Shown here one piece after another: positions 51,937 through 61,627 of a stretch of 64,000 bases of DNA. Position 1 is the first letter of the stretch; each line of letters starts with the position of its first letter. Where the stretch lies: positions 3,224,001 to 3,288,000 of the forward strand of contig NZ_JAUSYG010000001.1 of assembly GCF_030816725.1 (NCBI RefSeq), read 5' to 3'. The notes beneath the pieces are model-generated. The model saw only the letters and a list, made by a program, of their open reading frames with translations, was not told the DNA's origin and did not search any database. A program made the position numbers and the translations under genes. Source of the DNA: Pseudarthrobacter defluvii (GTDB lineage: Bacteria > Actinomycetota > Actinomycetes > Actinomycetales > Micrococcaceae).

Positions 51937-53613
51937 ATGGACGCGGACGTCATCATCATCGGCGGCGGGCTGGCCGGGCTCGTGGCCGGCAATGAACTGG
52001 TCCGTGCCGGAAAGTGCGTCGCCATCGTGGACCAGGAGAACGCGGCCAACCTGGGCGGCCAGGCGTTCTGGTCGCTGGGCGGGCTCTTCCTGGTGGACAC
52101 CCCCATGCAGCGCCGGCTTGGCGTGAAGGACTCCTTCGAGCTGGCGTGGCAGGACTGGCAGGGGTCGGCGCAGTGGGACCGGTTTTCCGGCCCGCATCCC
52201 GAGGACGAGTGGGCGCAGCGATGGGGGCGCGCCTACGTCGAGTTCGCCGCGGGTGAGAAGCGGGCCTGGCTGCAGCAGCAGGGCATCCGGTTCACTCCGC
52301 TGGTGGGTTGGGCGGAGCGCGGTGACGGCAGGGCCGGCGGCCACGGCAACTCGGTCCCCCGCTTCCACGTCCCCTGGGGTACCGGCACCGGCGTGTCGGA
52401 GCCGTTCGCGGACAAGGCCCGCGCAGCTGCTGCTGCGGGCAGCGTCAGGTTTTTCTTCCGTCACCGGGTGGACGGTCTAACGTACGACGGCGGCGCGGTC
52501 ACCGGGGTGCGAGGCGCCGTGCTGGCGCCCGACGCGTCGCCGCGCGGGGTCTCCTCCAACCGGGACGTTGTCGGCGACTTCGAACTGCGGGCGCAGGCGG
52601 TGGTGGTCGCGTCCGGCGGGATCGGCGGAAACCACGAGCAGGTGCGCCGGTGGTGGCCCGACCGGCTGGGGACGCCGCCGGGCAAAATGGTCACCGGCGT
52701 ACCGCAGCATGTGGACGGGCGGATGCTGGACATCGCTGACGAGTCCGGGGTCCGGCTGGTGAACCGTGACCGCATGTGGCACTACACCGAGGGCATCCAG
52801 AACTGGAACCCCGTCTGGCCGGGCCATGCCATCCGGATCCTGCCCGGCCCGTCGTCGCTCTGGTTCGATGCCCTTGGCCGCCGGCTCCCCTCCCCCGGCC
52901 TGCCCGGCTACGACACCCTGGGCACCCTCCGCCTGCTGCGGACCACACCGGAGCTCCAGCAGTACGACCATTCCTGGTTCGTCCTCAACCAGCGCATCAT
53001 CGAAAAGGAATTCGCCCTCTCCGGCTCGGAGCAGAATCCGGACATCACCAACCGGGACCTGAAGCTGCTGCTGAAGACCCGGCTGGGCCCTGGCGCGTCC
53101 GGTCCCATCGAGGCGTTCAAGGAGCACGGCGCTGACTTTGTGGTGGCGGACAACCTGGCGGACCTGGTCCGCGGGATGAACGCTCTGACGGACCAGCCGC
53201 TGCTGGACCACGGGCAGCTCCGGCGGCAGGTCGAGGAGCGCGACGCCGAGATCCGCAACCCTTATTCAAAGGACATCCAGGTGGCAGGCATCCGGAACAG
53301 CCGGCGCTACCTGGGCGACCGGCTCTTCCGCACGGTGAAGCCGCACCGGGTCCTGGACCCGAAGGCCGGTCCGCTGATTGCGGTGCGGCTGCATGTTGTC
53401 ACGCGTAAAACGCTGGGCGGCATCCAGACCAACCTGTCCGGCCAGGCTCTGGGGCACGGGGCCCTTCCCATTCCCGGCCTCTACGCCGCCGGCGAGGCAG
53501 CGGGGTTCGGCGGCGGCGGCGCCCACGGGTACAACGCACTCGAAGGGACCTTCCTGGGAGGCTGCATTTTCACCGGCCTCACCGTGGGCCGGAGCCTGGC
53601 GGCCGCGCTGTAG
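51937..53613 (+). CDS. FAD-binding dehydrogenase (KstD/fumarate-reductase-like)
   Basis: 558 residues. FAD-binding VIIIGGGLAGLVAGNELV (5-22) and C-terminal GLYAAGEAAGFGGGGAHGYNALEGTFLGG, typical of the FAD_binding_2 family that includes 3-ketosteroid dehydrogenase and fumarate reductase flavoproteins. No signal peptide. The substrate is not predictable. No steroid gene cluster is present nearby. Confidence 0.88.
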   Translation: MDADVIIIGGGLAGLVAGNELVRAGKCVAIVDQENAANLGGQAFWSLGGLFLVDTPMQRRLGVKDSFELAWQDWQGSAQWDRFSGPHPEDEWAQRWGRAYVEFAAGEKRAWLQQQGIRFTPLVGWAERGDGRAGGHGNSVPRFHVPWGTGTGVSEPFADKARAAAAAGSVRFFFRHRVDGLTYDGGAVTGVRGAVLAPDASPRGVSSNRDVVGDFELRAQAVVVASGGIGGNHEQVRRWWPDRLGTPPGKMVTGVPQHVDGRMLDIADESGVRLVNRDRMWHYTEGIQNWNPVWPGHAIRILPGPSSLWFDALGRRLPSPGLPGYDTLGTLRLLRTTPELQQYDHSWFVLNQRIIEKEFALSGSEQNPDITNRDLKLLLKTRLGPGASGPIEAFKEHGADFVVADNLADLVRGMNALTDQPLLDHGQLRRQVEERDAEIRNPYSKDIQVAGIRNSRRYLGDRLFRTVKPHRVLDPKAGPLIAVRLHVVTRKTLGGIQTNLSGQALGHGALPIPGLYAAGEAAGFGGGGAHGYNALEGTFLGGCIFTGLTVGRSLAAAL

Positions 53614-53638
53614 CCTGGCCCCGCGCCTCGGCTCGCTT

Positions 53639-53666
53639 GGCACCCAAGCCGTGTGCCGCCGTCGTA
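53639..53666. repeat. GC-rich palindromic element
   Basis: GGCAC-CCAAGCCGT-GTGCC-GCCGTCGTA, between the convergent dehydrogenase and GNAT genes. Same family as 45787. Confidence 0.75.
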
Positions 53667-53687
53667 CGCTGCTCCTAGAGGTGCCTG

Positions 53688-54188
53688 CTATTGCTGAACC
53701 CGCCGCACCAGCCGGAATTCGGGCAGCGCCTCCCACTCGGGCGGCAGGGTGTTGCGCTTGCCGTCCGACCGGAACCCCTGCTTCCGGTAAAAGGCCAGGG
53801 CGCGCGGGTTGTTCTCCAGCACCCAGACGTAGGCCGGGCCGGAGCCGACGGCGGCACTCACCAATGCTGCCCCCAGCCCCGTCCCATAGGTGCGCCGGAG
53901 CGTGTAGATGGAGTAGAGTTCCAGCGCTTCGGGGGCGTCGTCCTCCCGGCCGGGCCCGGCGTCCGCGTAACCCACCAACTCGTCACCCGCGTCGAAGGCG
54001 AGGATCCGGGGGTCCTCCGTGCCAAGGAACGCCCGCCGCCGCTCCACCCGTTCGGGGATGCTGGCCCTGCGCCGCTCGAAGAAATCCGCCGAGAGCAGGT
54101 GCGGGTAGCACTCCTCGTGCGCCTGCGTCTGCATGAGCACCACCGCTTCGGCGTCCTCCGGTGTGGCCTGGCGTAGTCGAAAGTCCAT
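53688..54188 (-). CDS. GNAT-family N-acetyltransferase
   Basis: 166 residues. MDFRLRQATPEDAEAVVLMQTQAHEE start, then the acetyl-CoA-binding motif RRTYGTGLGAALVSAAV (about 113-129) with the RxxGxG/A pattern, and the strand VLENNPRALAFYRKQGF near the end. Substrate unknown. Confidence 0.92.
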   Translation of the reverse strand: MDFRLRQATPEDAEAVVLMQTQAHEECYPHLLSADFFERRRASIPERVERRRAFLGTEDPRILAFDAGDELVGYADAGPGREDDAPEALELYSIYTLRRTYGTGLGAALVSAAVGSGPAYVWVLENNPRALAFYRKQGFRSDGKRNTLPPEWEALPEFRLVRRVQQ

Positions 54189-54247
54189 GGCGCCAGCCTA
54201 GCCATCGGCCCTGTCTCCCCCTGCCATCGCCGCACTTAGGATGAGGC

Positions 54248-55138
54248 ATGGACTTCGAATGCGTGCTTTTCACGGCGGCAGGCGCAGCGCTGGTCCTGTT
54301 GATGGTCGCCGACGTCTTCCAAACGTTGCTGTACCCGCACGGCTCGGGTCCGGTGGGCCGGACCATCATGCGCTGGTTCTGGCTGCTGTCCAGAAAACTC
54401 AGGGGCGGGGCCTCCTCCATCGCCGCACCGCTGGCCATGGCTGCGGTCATCGCCGCCTGGGCCGCCCTTGCCGCCGTGGGCTGGGCCCTGCTGTACCTCC
54501 CCCATTTGCCGGACGGATTCACCTACTCGGCAGGTATCCCCCGGCAGGCTGACTTCCCGGAAGCGCTCTACATCTCGCTGGTGGCCCTCTCAACCGCAGG
54601 ATTTGGCGAGATCGTTGCCACGCACCCGCTGCTTCGGCTGGTGATGGCCTTCCAGGCTGTGGCCGGTTTTGGCCTGCTGACCGCCACGGTGTCCTGGATC
54701 CTGCAGACCTACCCGGCGCTGAGCCGCCGGCGCGCCCTTGCCCACCAGCTCAACCTGTTCCGGGAAGCGGCGGGACCATCCGGCATCGCTTCCCTGGAAG
54801 CCCGGCATGCGGCGGGACTGCTGGAGTCGATGGCTGAAAACGTGGCGTCCGTGAGCATCGATCTCCTGTCCTTCCACGAGACCTACTACTTCCATGAAGT
54901 GGAGCAGCGGGGATCCCTTCCGGCCACCATTGCGTACGCCCACCAGCTGGCCTTGGACGCCCAGGGCAGCGACAACCCCGAACTCCGGTTCGCCGGGCGC
55001 ATGCTCTACGCAGCGCTGGATGACCTGGCCCAAGTGCTGCGCGGGAAGTTCGGCCATGTGGGAGACACGTCATCGGACGTCTTCGACCACTACGAGCTCC
55101 ACCACAGGCACCGGCGGCCGCCGGAACCGCGAAGGTGA
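54248..55138 (+). CDS. Ion channel family protein (two-TM potassium-channel-like)
   Basis: 296 residues. Helices at about 5-25, 55-80 and 135-155; the pore loop contains SLVALSTAGFGEIVATH (about 115-131), where TAGFGE replaces the canonical TVGYGD selectivity filter. The C-terminal cytoplasmic region (about 160-296) is helical without an RCK signature. Ion selectivity is uncertain because of the altered filter. Confidence 0.82.
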   Translation: MDFECVLFTAAGAALVLLMVADVFQTLLYPHGSGPVGRTIMRWFWLLSRKLRGGASSIAAPLAMAAVIAAWAALAAVGWALLYLPHLPDGFTYSAGIPRQADFPEALYISLVALSTAGFGEIVATHPLLRLVMAFQAVAGFGLLTATVSWILQTYPALSRRRALAHQLNLFREAAGPSGIASLEARHAAGLLESMAENVASVSIDLLSFHETYYFHEVEQRGSLPATIAYAHQLALDAQGSDNPELRFAGRMLYAALDDLAQVLRGKFGHVGDTSSDVFDHYELHHRHRRPPEPRR

Positions 55139-55140
55139 CG

Positions 55141-56157
55141 CTATCCCCGTGGACCGGAGGACTCCCGCACGATGAGGTCGCAGTCCACGATGTGAATTCC
55201 CGGGCGGGGCATACCGTCCAGCGCTGACAGCAGCGCCTCCCCCGCGCGCCGGCCGATGGTGGAAAGGTTCAGGTCCACGCTGGAGAGATGCGGCCGGTAC
55301 CCATCGGTGAACGGGGACCAGTTGTCCACGCCTATCAGGGCCACGTCGTCCGGGATGGACCGGCCGTGCCGTTCTAGTTCGTAGGCGGCGCCCCGGGCAA
55401 TCTGGTCGCTGCCGCAGAAGATGGCGTCCACGTCCGGGTGGTTCGCCAGCAGCGCGCGGACCCCGTTGTGGCCCCATTCCTCGCTCCAGCTTCCGTACCA
55501 GACATCCCCTACTGGCTCCAGCCCCTGGCTGGCCATGGCGGCAAGGAAGCCTTCCGCCCGCAGCGCCGCCGACGCATGGTTTTCCAGGCCGGTGATGTGG
55601 GCGATCCGGCGCCTGCCGGTCTTCACCAAGTGGTCCACGGCACGGCGTGCGCCGCCACGCTCGTCCGCCGTAATAGAGCAGTCCTGCGGATCAGTGGACG
55701 GCGCAAAGGCATAGATGACCGGCACGGGCAGGTTCTCCGCGAGCGGCGTCCGCGGATCCACTTTGCGCCCGACGGCGATGATTCCGTCAACCTGCCGGGC
55801 AAGGAGTGTGCGCACGTAGTGCTGCTCCCGGATGGGGTCGTCCCTGCTGTCGCAAAGAAAGCAGAGCATCTCCCCCAGGCCTAGCGCATCCTCTACGCCG
55901 CGCAGGATTGGAATGCTGAAGCGTCCGTAACTGTCGGTGGTGATCACTCCCACGGTGTAGGTCCTGCCACTGCGGATACTCCGCGCTGCGCCGTTGGGCA
56001 GCCAGCCAACCTCTTCCGCGGCAGCCCTGACCCGCAGCCGCGTCGATTCCCGCAGCTGGCCCGTGCCGTTCAGCGCCTTTGAGACTGTTCCGGTCGAAAC
56101 TCCCGCGAGCGCGGCCACTGCCGCTATGCCGGAATTACGGAAACTATTTTCCGACAT
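55141..56157 (-). CDS. LacI-family transcriptional regulator
   Basis: 338 residues. N-terminal HTH (about 10-30: AAVAALAGVSTGTVSKALNG) and hinge, then a periplasmic-binding-protein-like sugar-sensing domain with VGVITTDSYGRFSIPILRGVEDAL. It diverges from the GH127 gene and probably represses it and the ABC genes when no arabinoside is present. Confidence 0.93.
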   Translation of the reverse strand: MSENSFRNSGIAAVAALAGVSTGTVSKALNGTGQLRESTRLRVRAAAEEVGWLPNGAARSIRSGRTYTVGVITTDSYGRFSIPILRGVEDALGLGEMLCFLCDSRDDPIREQHYVRTLLARQVDGIIAVGRKVDPRTPLAENLPVPVIYAFAPSTDPQDCSITADERGGARRAVDHLVKTGRRRIAHITGLENHASAALRAEGFLAAMASQGLEPVGDVWYGSWSEEWGHNGVRALLANHPDVDAIFCGSDQIARGAAYELERHGRSIPDDVALIGVDNWSPFTDGYRPHLSSVDLNLSTIGRRAGEALLSALDGMPRPGIHIVDCDLIVRESSGPRG

Positions 56158-56214
56158 GCCTCCCTCTCGTGATGAGGGCTACAAGCTCCCCCGGTTATAC
56201 AAATCGCGCTTGTA

Positions 56215-56270
56215 ATCCTTGTGAAGGATACCAGAAACCGTTGACACGTGAGACGCGCGTCACCTAGAGT
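56215..56270 (+). promoter_or_regulatory. Promoter and LacI operator candidates upstream of the GH127 gene
   Basis: A sigma-70-like pair TTGACA (56241-56246) and TAGAGT (56265-56270), 18-base spacer. Within the spacer is the CG-centred palindrome GACGCGCGTC (56252-56261), a typical LacI-type operator position; a second palindrome ATCCTT-GTG-AAGGAT is at 56215-56229. Confidence 0.65.
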
Positions 56271-56363
56271 CAGGCCTCGGAAGACGATTTCCTAATTTTC
56301 CGTTTACGGTCTTCCGGATTTTGTCGCATCACCCTCCGATTCAGACTATGGAAGAGGTCATTG

Positions 56364-58334
56364 ATGACATCTGTTCACCACATTCCGGCACCGGCCGCAG
56401 GGCAGGGCGCCGGCAACGGGACCGCAGCGGGCCCCGTCGGGGCAACGGCGTCCGGACATTACGCCCTGCGCCCCCTGGACTTCAATTCGGTGCGGCTGCG
56501 CCCGGAGGGGCATCTGGGCAGCTGGCAGGAGCTCAACCGGACGGCCACCATCCCCCACTGCATAGCGAATGTGGAATCCAGCGGCGCCCTGGACAACTTC
56601 CGGCGGCTGGCCGGCGAGAGCGACGCGGCGTTCCGCGGCTTCTGGTTCCAGGACACAGACCTGTACAAGACACTGGAGGCGGTGGGATGGGAGGCCGGCC
56701 GCCAGGCGGACCCCCGCTGGGAAGAGTACCTGGAAACCATGGGCGCACTGCTGGCCAAAGTGCAGGAGCCGGACGGCTACCTGAATACCTGGGTCCAAGG
56801 AGTTGAGCCCGGCCAGCGCTGGGACAAGCTGCAATGGAGCCACGAGCTGTACACCGCGGGCCACCTGCTGCAGGCAGCCGTGGCAGTGGCCCGCACCACG
56901 GGAAACGGATCCGTTGTGGAGGTCGCCCGCCGGGTGGCTGACTGCATCGTGGAGACGTTCGGCCCGGGCGGCGTCGAAAAGATCGACGGACACCCGGAAG
57001 TGGAAACGGCACTTGTTGAGCTCTACCGCCTGACCGGAGACAAGCGCTACCTCGACACCGCAGTCCGGCAGCTGGACCTGCGCGGGCACGGCATCCTGCC
57101 CGACGACAGGTTCGGACGCCAGTACTTCCAGGACCACCTTCCCATCCGCAAGGCCGCCAATGAGGCAACAGGGCACGCGGTGCGGCAGGTCTACCTCTCC
57201 ACTGGGGTAGCGGATGCCTACCTCGAAAACGGCGACCCCTCCCTGCTGGAGGCCGCGGAGACCCTCTGGGAGAACATCTTCTCCCAGAAGGCGTATCTGA
57301 CGGGAGCGCTTGGATCGCGCCACCGGGACGAAGCGTTCGGCGACGCCTACGAACTGCCGCCGGACCGCGCCTACGCCGAGACGTGCGCGTCCATTGCAAG
57401 CCTGCACTTCAGCTGGCGGCTCCTGCTCGCCACAGGCAACGGCAAATACGCCGATGAGATGGAGCGCGCCCTCTACAACGGCATCGCCGCTTCGACCTCC
57501 ATTGAGGGCAACAGCTTCTTCTACTCCAATCCTCTGCAGCTGCGCACGGGCCATGACGGATCCACTGAGGACGCGCCGTCGGAACGCCTGTCCTGGTACG
57601 CATGCGCCTGCTGCCCACCGAACCTGGCACGCTTGGTGGCATCCCTGCACCACTACGTGGCCACGCAGGATGAGTCCGGGCTGCAGCTTCAGCTGCTGCA
57701 CGACGGCGAGGTGCGCGTGTCGGGCGAACCCTTCGGCGGTGAAGTATCGGTTGCCACTACGACGGAATACCCGTGGGACGAAAAGGCCAGCGTCGAGGTT
57801 ACGGCCCCTGCCGGCGAATGGACTCTTTCCGTACGCATCCCATCCTGGTGCGAAGACCCGCAGGTGGCCATCGACGGCGCCGCGGTGGAGGCGGAGCCCG
57901 ACGCGTCAGGCTACCTCCGGCTGCGCCGTGACTGGGAAGGCAGCACCACCGTCCTTCTCACGTTGCCCATGCCGGCGCGTGTTGTTAGCGCTCATCCACG
58001 GGTGGATGCCGTGCGGGGAACCGTCGCCCTGGTCCGTGGGCCGGTGGTCTACTGCCTCGAGCAGCATGACCAGGCCGACGGCGTCGTGCTTGAAGACCTC
58101 GCCATCGATACGTCCGCTCCTGTGGAGATCGTCCCGGCGGAGGGCATCCCCGGTGTGCGAACCGCACTGAAGGCCGCAGGTGTGGCCCGTCCCGCCGCGC
58201 AGCAACCGCTCTACGGCAGCAGCAGCGGAGCGGGTGCCGTGGAGCAGCGGTCGGTCCCGCTGACCGCCATCCCATATTTCCGCTGGGCCAACCGTGGGCC
58301 AGCCGCCATGCGGGTTTGGATCCCCGTCGCCTAG
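56364..58334 (+). CDS. GH127 beta-L-arabinofuranosidase
   Basis: 656 residues from ATG 56364 (AAGAGG upstream). Glycoside hydrolase family 127: ETC at 339-341 (Glu and Cys of the zinc-cysteine site) and ACACCPPNLARL (413-424, Cys416 and Cys417), the residue pair that forms the catalytic thiolate in the characterised bifidobacterial enzyme. Hydrolyses beta-1,2-linked arabinofuranosides of plant cell-wall glycoproteins. No signal peptide, so the substrate is probably imported. The TAG stop lies in the IS target site. Confidence 0.93.
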   Translation: MTSVHHIPAPAAGQGAGNGTAAGPVGATASGHYALRPLDFNSVRLRPEGHLGSWQELNRTATIPHCIANVESSGALDNFRRLAGESDAAFRGFWFQDTDLYKTLEAVGWEAGRQADPRWEEYLETMGALLAKVQEPDGYLNTWVQGVEPGQRWDKLQWSHELYTAGHLLQAAVAVARTTGNGSVVEVARRVADCIVETFGPGGVEKIDGHPEVETALVELYRLTGDKRYLDTAVRQLDLRGHGILPDDRFGRQYFQDHLPIRKAANEATGHAVRQVYLSTGVADAYLENGDPSLLEAAETLWENIFSQKAYLTGALGSRHRDEAFGDAYELPPDRAYAETCASIASLHFSWRLLLATGNGKYADEMERALYNGIAASTSIEGNSFFYSNPLQLRTGHDGSTEDAPSERLSWYACACCPPNLARLVASLHHYVATQDESGLQLQLLHDGEVRVSGEPFGGEVSVATTTEYPWDEKASVEVTAPAGEWTLSVRIPSWCEDPQVAIDGAAVEAEPDASGYLRLRRDWEGSTTVLLTLPMPARVVSAHPRVDAVRGTVALVRGPVVYCLEQHDQADGVVLEDLAIDTSAPVEIVPAEGIPGVRTALKAAGVARPAAQQPLYGSSSGAGAVEQRSVPLTAIPYFRWANRGPAAMRVWIPVA

Positions 58335-59228
58335 GGCGTGTCTCCTAAAGCTGTCAGCCAGATGCTGATCGCGCGGAGGACTGCTCCGCCGCGGTAGGTG
58401 AAGGCCAGTTTGTCGTAGCGGGTCGCCAGGGCCCGCCACTGCTTGAAGATGTTGAAGTTGCGTTCGACGACGTTGCGGCCTTTGTAGTCCTCCTTGTCGA
58501 AGGCCGGGGGTCGGCCGCCGGTGGATCCGCGTCGTTTCCGGTGGCCGATCTGGTCGGATGGTTGCGGGATAACAGCGGCGATGCCGCGGTCGCGAAGGTG
58601 GGTCCTGATCGCTCTGGACGAGTATGCCTTGTCACCGCGAACACGGTCCGGGCGGGTGCGCGGCCTGCCCGGACCCGTCCGGTTGATCTTCAACTGGTTC
58701 ATCAAATGAGTGAACATGGGCGCATCCCCGCCCTGGCCGGGGGCAACGAGCAGCACCAGGGGTCTGCCTTTACCATCGACCAAGGCGTGGATCTTGGTGC
58801 TTAATCCGCCGCGGGAACGCCCAATCGCGTGATCGGTGGGCTCAGCAAACAGATTCATGTAATTCGAGCAGGCCCCCTGTGGTGCGCGGAAGGTTGGTGC
58901 CGTGCTGGTGGGCACGATTCACCGTCGAGTCCACTGAAACCGACCAATCCACCTCACCGCGGGCATCCGCGGTCGTCAGCAGGGCCGCCAGGATCCTGTC
59001 CCAGGTCCCGTCACCGCTATAGCGGCGGTGACGCTTCCAGATGGTCTGCCAGGGACCAAACTCCGCCGGCACATCCCGCCAGGCGATCCCGCACCGATAC
59101 CGGTAGATGATGCCCTCGACTACACGGCGATCATCCCGGAAAGGACGACCCCGGCGGCCAACAGAAGACGGCAGCAACGACTGAATCCGGGCCCACTGCC
59201 CGTCAGTCAAAACAGAAGTACGAGACAC
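58331..59228 (-). CDS. IS5-family transposase, two overlapping frames
   Basis: ORF A (58842-59228) has DUF4096-like N-terminus and the first Asp of the DDE triad (SVDSTVNRAHQHG). ORF B (58331-58915) gives D in VRGDKAY and Glu in ERNFNIFKQWRALATRYDK, completing DDE. They overlap and probably join by a -1 frameshift near the run of five G (complement of 58873-58877). The final TAG (58331-58333) comes from the flanking CTAG. Likely active. Confidence 0.85.
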
Positions 59229-59274
59229 ACATCAAGCATCCCGGGTAAGAGGTTCCGGATTTAGGAGACACGCC
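58335..59274. mobile_element. IS5-family (IS427-like) insertion sequence
   Basis: 940 bp, with terminal inverted repeats GGCGTGTCTCCTAAA (58335-58349) and TTTAGGAGACACGCC (59260-59274), perfect over 15 bases. Target duplications CTAG at 58331-58334 and 59275-59278. It separates the GH127 gene from the sugar ABC genes. Confidence 0.93.
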
Positions 59275-59316
59275 CTAGTTGCACCTCCACCCCATCCCTA
59301 TGAAGAGGAACGGCAA

Positions 59317-60606
59317 ATGAAACGCACAAAGCTCGCCGCAGCACTGGCGCTGGCGGCATCCCTCGCCCTCACGGCCACCGGCTGTGGCGGACCCTCCGGT
59401 TCCGACTCGCTGCAGGCCTCCTCCGGCGAGGAACCCAGCGGAACCATCACGCTCTGGGCACGCGATTCGCAGAAAGGGTTCATGGACATCCTTGCGGACG
59501 CTTACAACAAGTCCCACAAGGCGCAGGTCCAGGTGACCATCGTGCCCAGCGGGAACTTCGTACAGAAATTCGGCACCGCCACCGCCGGTGGGTCGGGACC
59601 CGACGTTGCATCGATCGACCTGGTCTACCTGCCCTACTTCGCCTCCACCGGCGTCCTGCAGGACATCACGGACGAGGCATCGAAGCTGCCGTACAAGGAC
59701 AAGCTCAGCCCGTCCCACGCGCGCCTCTCCACCTGGGAGGACAAGACCTATGCCCTGCCCTTTACGGCGGAAGCGTCCGTGCTGTTCTACAACAAGGAAC
59801 TCTTCCAAAAGGCAGGCCTGGATCCCGCCAAGCCCCCGGCCAACTACGAGGAAATCCTCAACGCAGCCAAGAAGATCCGCGCCCTGGGCCCGGACACCTA
59901 CGGGTTCACGATGGCCGGACAATGCGGCGGCTGCAACATCTTCGAGTTCACGCCCAGCGTCTGGGCCAGTGGCGGCGACGTGCTCTCTGCCGACGGCAAG
60001 ACTGCCAAGCTCGACTCCCCGGAGGTGACCAAGGCGCTGACGTTCTACAAGCAGATGCACGAGGCCGGCGTGATGCCTGAGGCGGCGAAGACCGACTCCG
60101 GCACAGCACAGCCAGCCCTGTTCCAGGCCGGAAAAGTGGGCATGGTAGTGCTCGGCGCCTTCTTCACGCAGACCCTGAACACAGACAAGAAGATCGATTA
60201 CGGCATCGCCCCCATCCCCGGTGAGAACGGAGGGTCGGCCTCCTTTGCAGGCGGCGACAACATCGCGGTCACCACGGGCTCGAAGAACAAGCCTGCCGCA
60301 TGGGATTTCGTGAAGTGGGCCACCGGCGACGAGGCCCAGACCCTGCTGGCCAAGAACTCCATCGTTCCGGTCAGGACTGACCTCGTGAAGAGCGTCTATG
60401 CCTCGGCGGACCCCCGTAACGAGATTTTCAGCAAGGCACTGGAGACCGGGAAGACACCGTACAGCGTCGTTGAAAACAAGTTGTTCAACGACAACAACGG
60501 GCCGTGGGCCACCATGATCAACGAGGCCGTTTTCGGCGGTGACGTCCAGGCCGCCCAGCAGAAGGCGCAGCAGGCCGCCCAGCAGATCATCCAGACCGGG
60601 CCCTGA
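59317..60606 (+). CDS. Sugar ABC transporter substrate-binding lipoprotein
   Basis: 429 residues. Lipoprotein signal with lipobox TATGC (Cys23). Family 1 extracellular solute-binding protein: GTITLWARDSQKGFMDILADAYNKSH, then WASGGDVLSADGK and PAAWDFVKWATGDEAQT. Presumably binds arabino-oligosaccharides, given GH127 upstream. Starts 42 bp after the IS. Confidence 0.92.
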   Translation: MKRTKLAAALALAASLALTATGCGGPSGSDSLQASSGEEPSGTITLWARDSQKGFMDILADAYNKSHKAQVQVTIVPSGNFVQKFGTATAGGSGPDVASIDLVYLPYFASTGVLQDITDEASKLPYKDKLSPSHARLSTWEDKTYALPFTAEASVLFYNKELFQKAGLDPAKPPANYEEILNAAKKIRALGPDTYGFTMAGQCGGCNIFEFTPSVWASGGDVLSADGKTAKLDSPEVTKALTFYKQMHEAGVMPEAAKTDSGTAQPALFQAGKVGMVVLGAFFTQTLNTDKKIDYGIAPIPGENGGSASFAGGDNIAVTTGSKNKPAAWDFVKWATGDEAQTLLAKNSIVPVRTDLVKSVYASADPRNEIFSKALETGKTPYSVVENKLFNDNNGPWATMINEAVFGGDVQAAQQKAQQAAQQIIQTGP

Positions 60607-60667
60607 CGTCCCATGGGTGCCGCCGCAGACCGCGGCGGCACCCGTCTTGTCCTAAAGGAGAACTACC

Positions 60668-61627
60668 TTGGCACACAACACCATCGTGACGGCGCGGCCC
60701 GGCAGGTCCGGACGCCCGTCGGCGCCGCCGCGCACCCAGCGGAGGAGGCGGACCCTATCCAGCTCCCGCAGCAGGCTCGGCGCCGCAGTCGTCGCCCCCG
60801 CACTGATCCTCCTCACCGTATTCTTCTTCCTGCCCGTGGTCCTGATGCTGTGGATGTCCCTGCACCGCTGGCCGCTGCTGGGGAAGATCAGCTTCATCGG
60901 CCTGGGAAACTACACGGCCGCGTTCCAGGACCAGGACTTCCTGCGGGCCGCCGGATTCACCCTGCTTTACACGCTGATCATGACTCCCGTGCTGCTGGTG
61001 ATCGGCATCGCGCTGGCACTCCTCATCCGCCGCTCCGGAAAAGCAGCCAGGGTCTTCCAGTCCATCTACTTCCTGCCGGTCGTCGTCGGGTTCGCCGCCG
61101 CCGGCTACCTGTGGCTCTTCATGGCCCAGCCCAACATCGGGCCCATGCTGGACCTGCTCACCCGCGGGGGGCTGGCCTCGCACTCGGACAACTGGTTCGG
61201 CACCTTCACCACCGCTTTAGGCATCGTATGCGCGATGGTGGTCTGGAAGGTTGCAGGCATGCAGATGCTGCTGCTGAACTCGGGGCTGCAGTCCATTCCC
61301 GTGGAGCTCGAGGAAGCGGCCAGGATCGACGGTGCCAGCCGGACACAGGTGTTCCGCTACGTCATCCTGCCGCTGCTGCGGCCCACCCTTGCCCTGGTGC
61401 TGGTCTTCTCGGTGGCCGGCTCCCTGCTGGCCTTCGACCAGTTCTACATCATGACCAGCGGCGGTCCGGCAAACCAGACCATCACCGCGGTGTACCACAT
61501 TTACCGCGTTTCCTTCCAGGGTTTCCAGCTCGGCTACGGCGCCGCGCTCTCGGCCCTGCTGATGATCGTGCTCGCCGTCGTCAGCGCCATCCAGATGCTC
61601 ATTCTTCGCAACTCGGATCACAACTAG
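60668..61627 (+). CDS. Sugar ABC transporter permease (MalF-type)
   Basis: 319 residues from TTG 60668 (AAAGGAG seven bases upstream). Six helices; EAA-loop motif EEAARIDGASRTQVFRYVILPLLRP (about 213-237). First permease of the ABC system. No ATPase gene in the cluster, so a shared MsiK-type ATPase is likely. Confidence 0.93.
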   Translation: MAHNTIVTARPGRSGRPSAPPRTQRRRRTLSSSRSRLGAAVVAPALILLTVFFFLPVVLMLWMSLHRWPLLGKISFIGLGNYTAAFQDQDFLRAAGFTLLYTLIMTPVLLVIGIALALLIRRSGKAARVFQSIYFLPVVVGFAAAGYLWLFMAQPNIGPMLDLLTRGGLASHSDNWFGTFTTALGIVCAMVVWKVAGMQMLLLNSGLQSIPVELEEAARIDGASRTQVFRYVILPLLRPTLALVLVFSVAGSLLAFDQFYIMTSGGPANQTITAVYHIYRVSFQGFQLGYGAALSALLMIVLAVVSAIQMLILRNSDHN

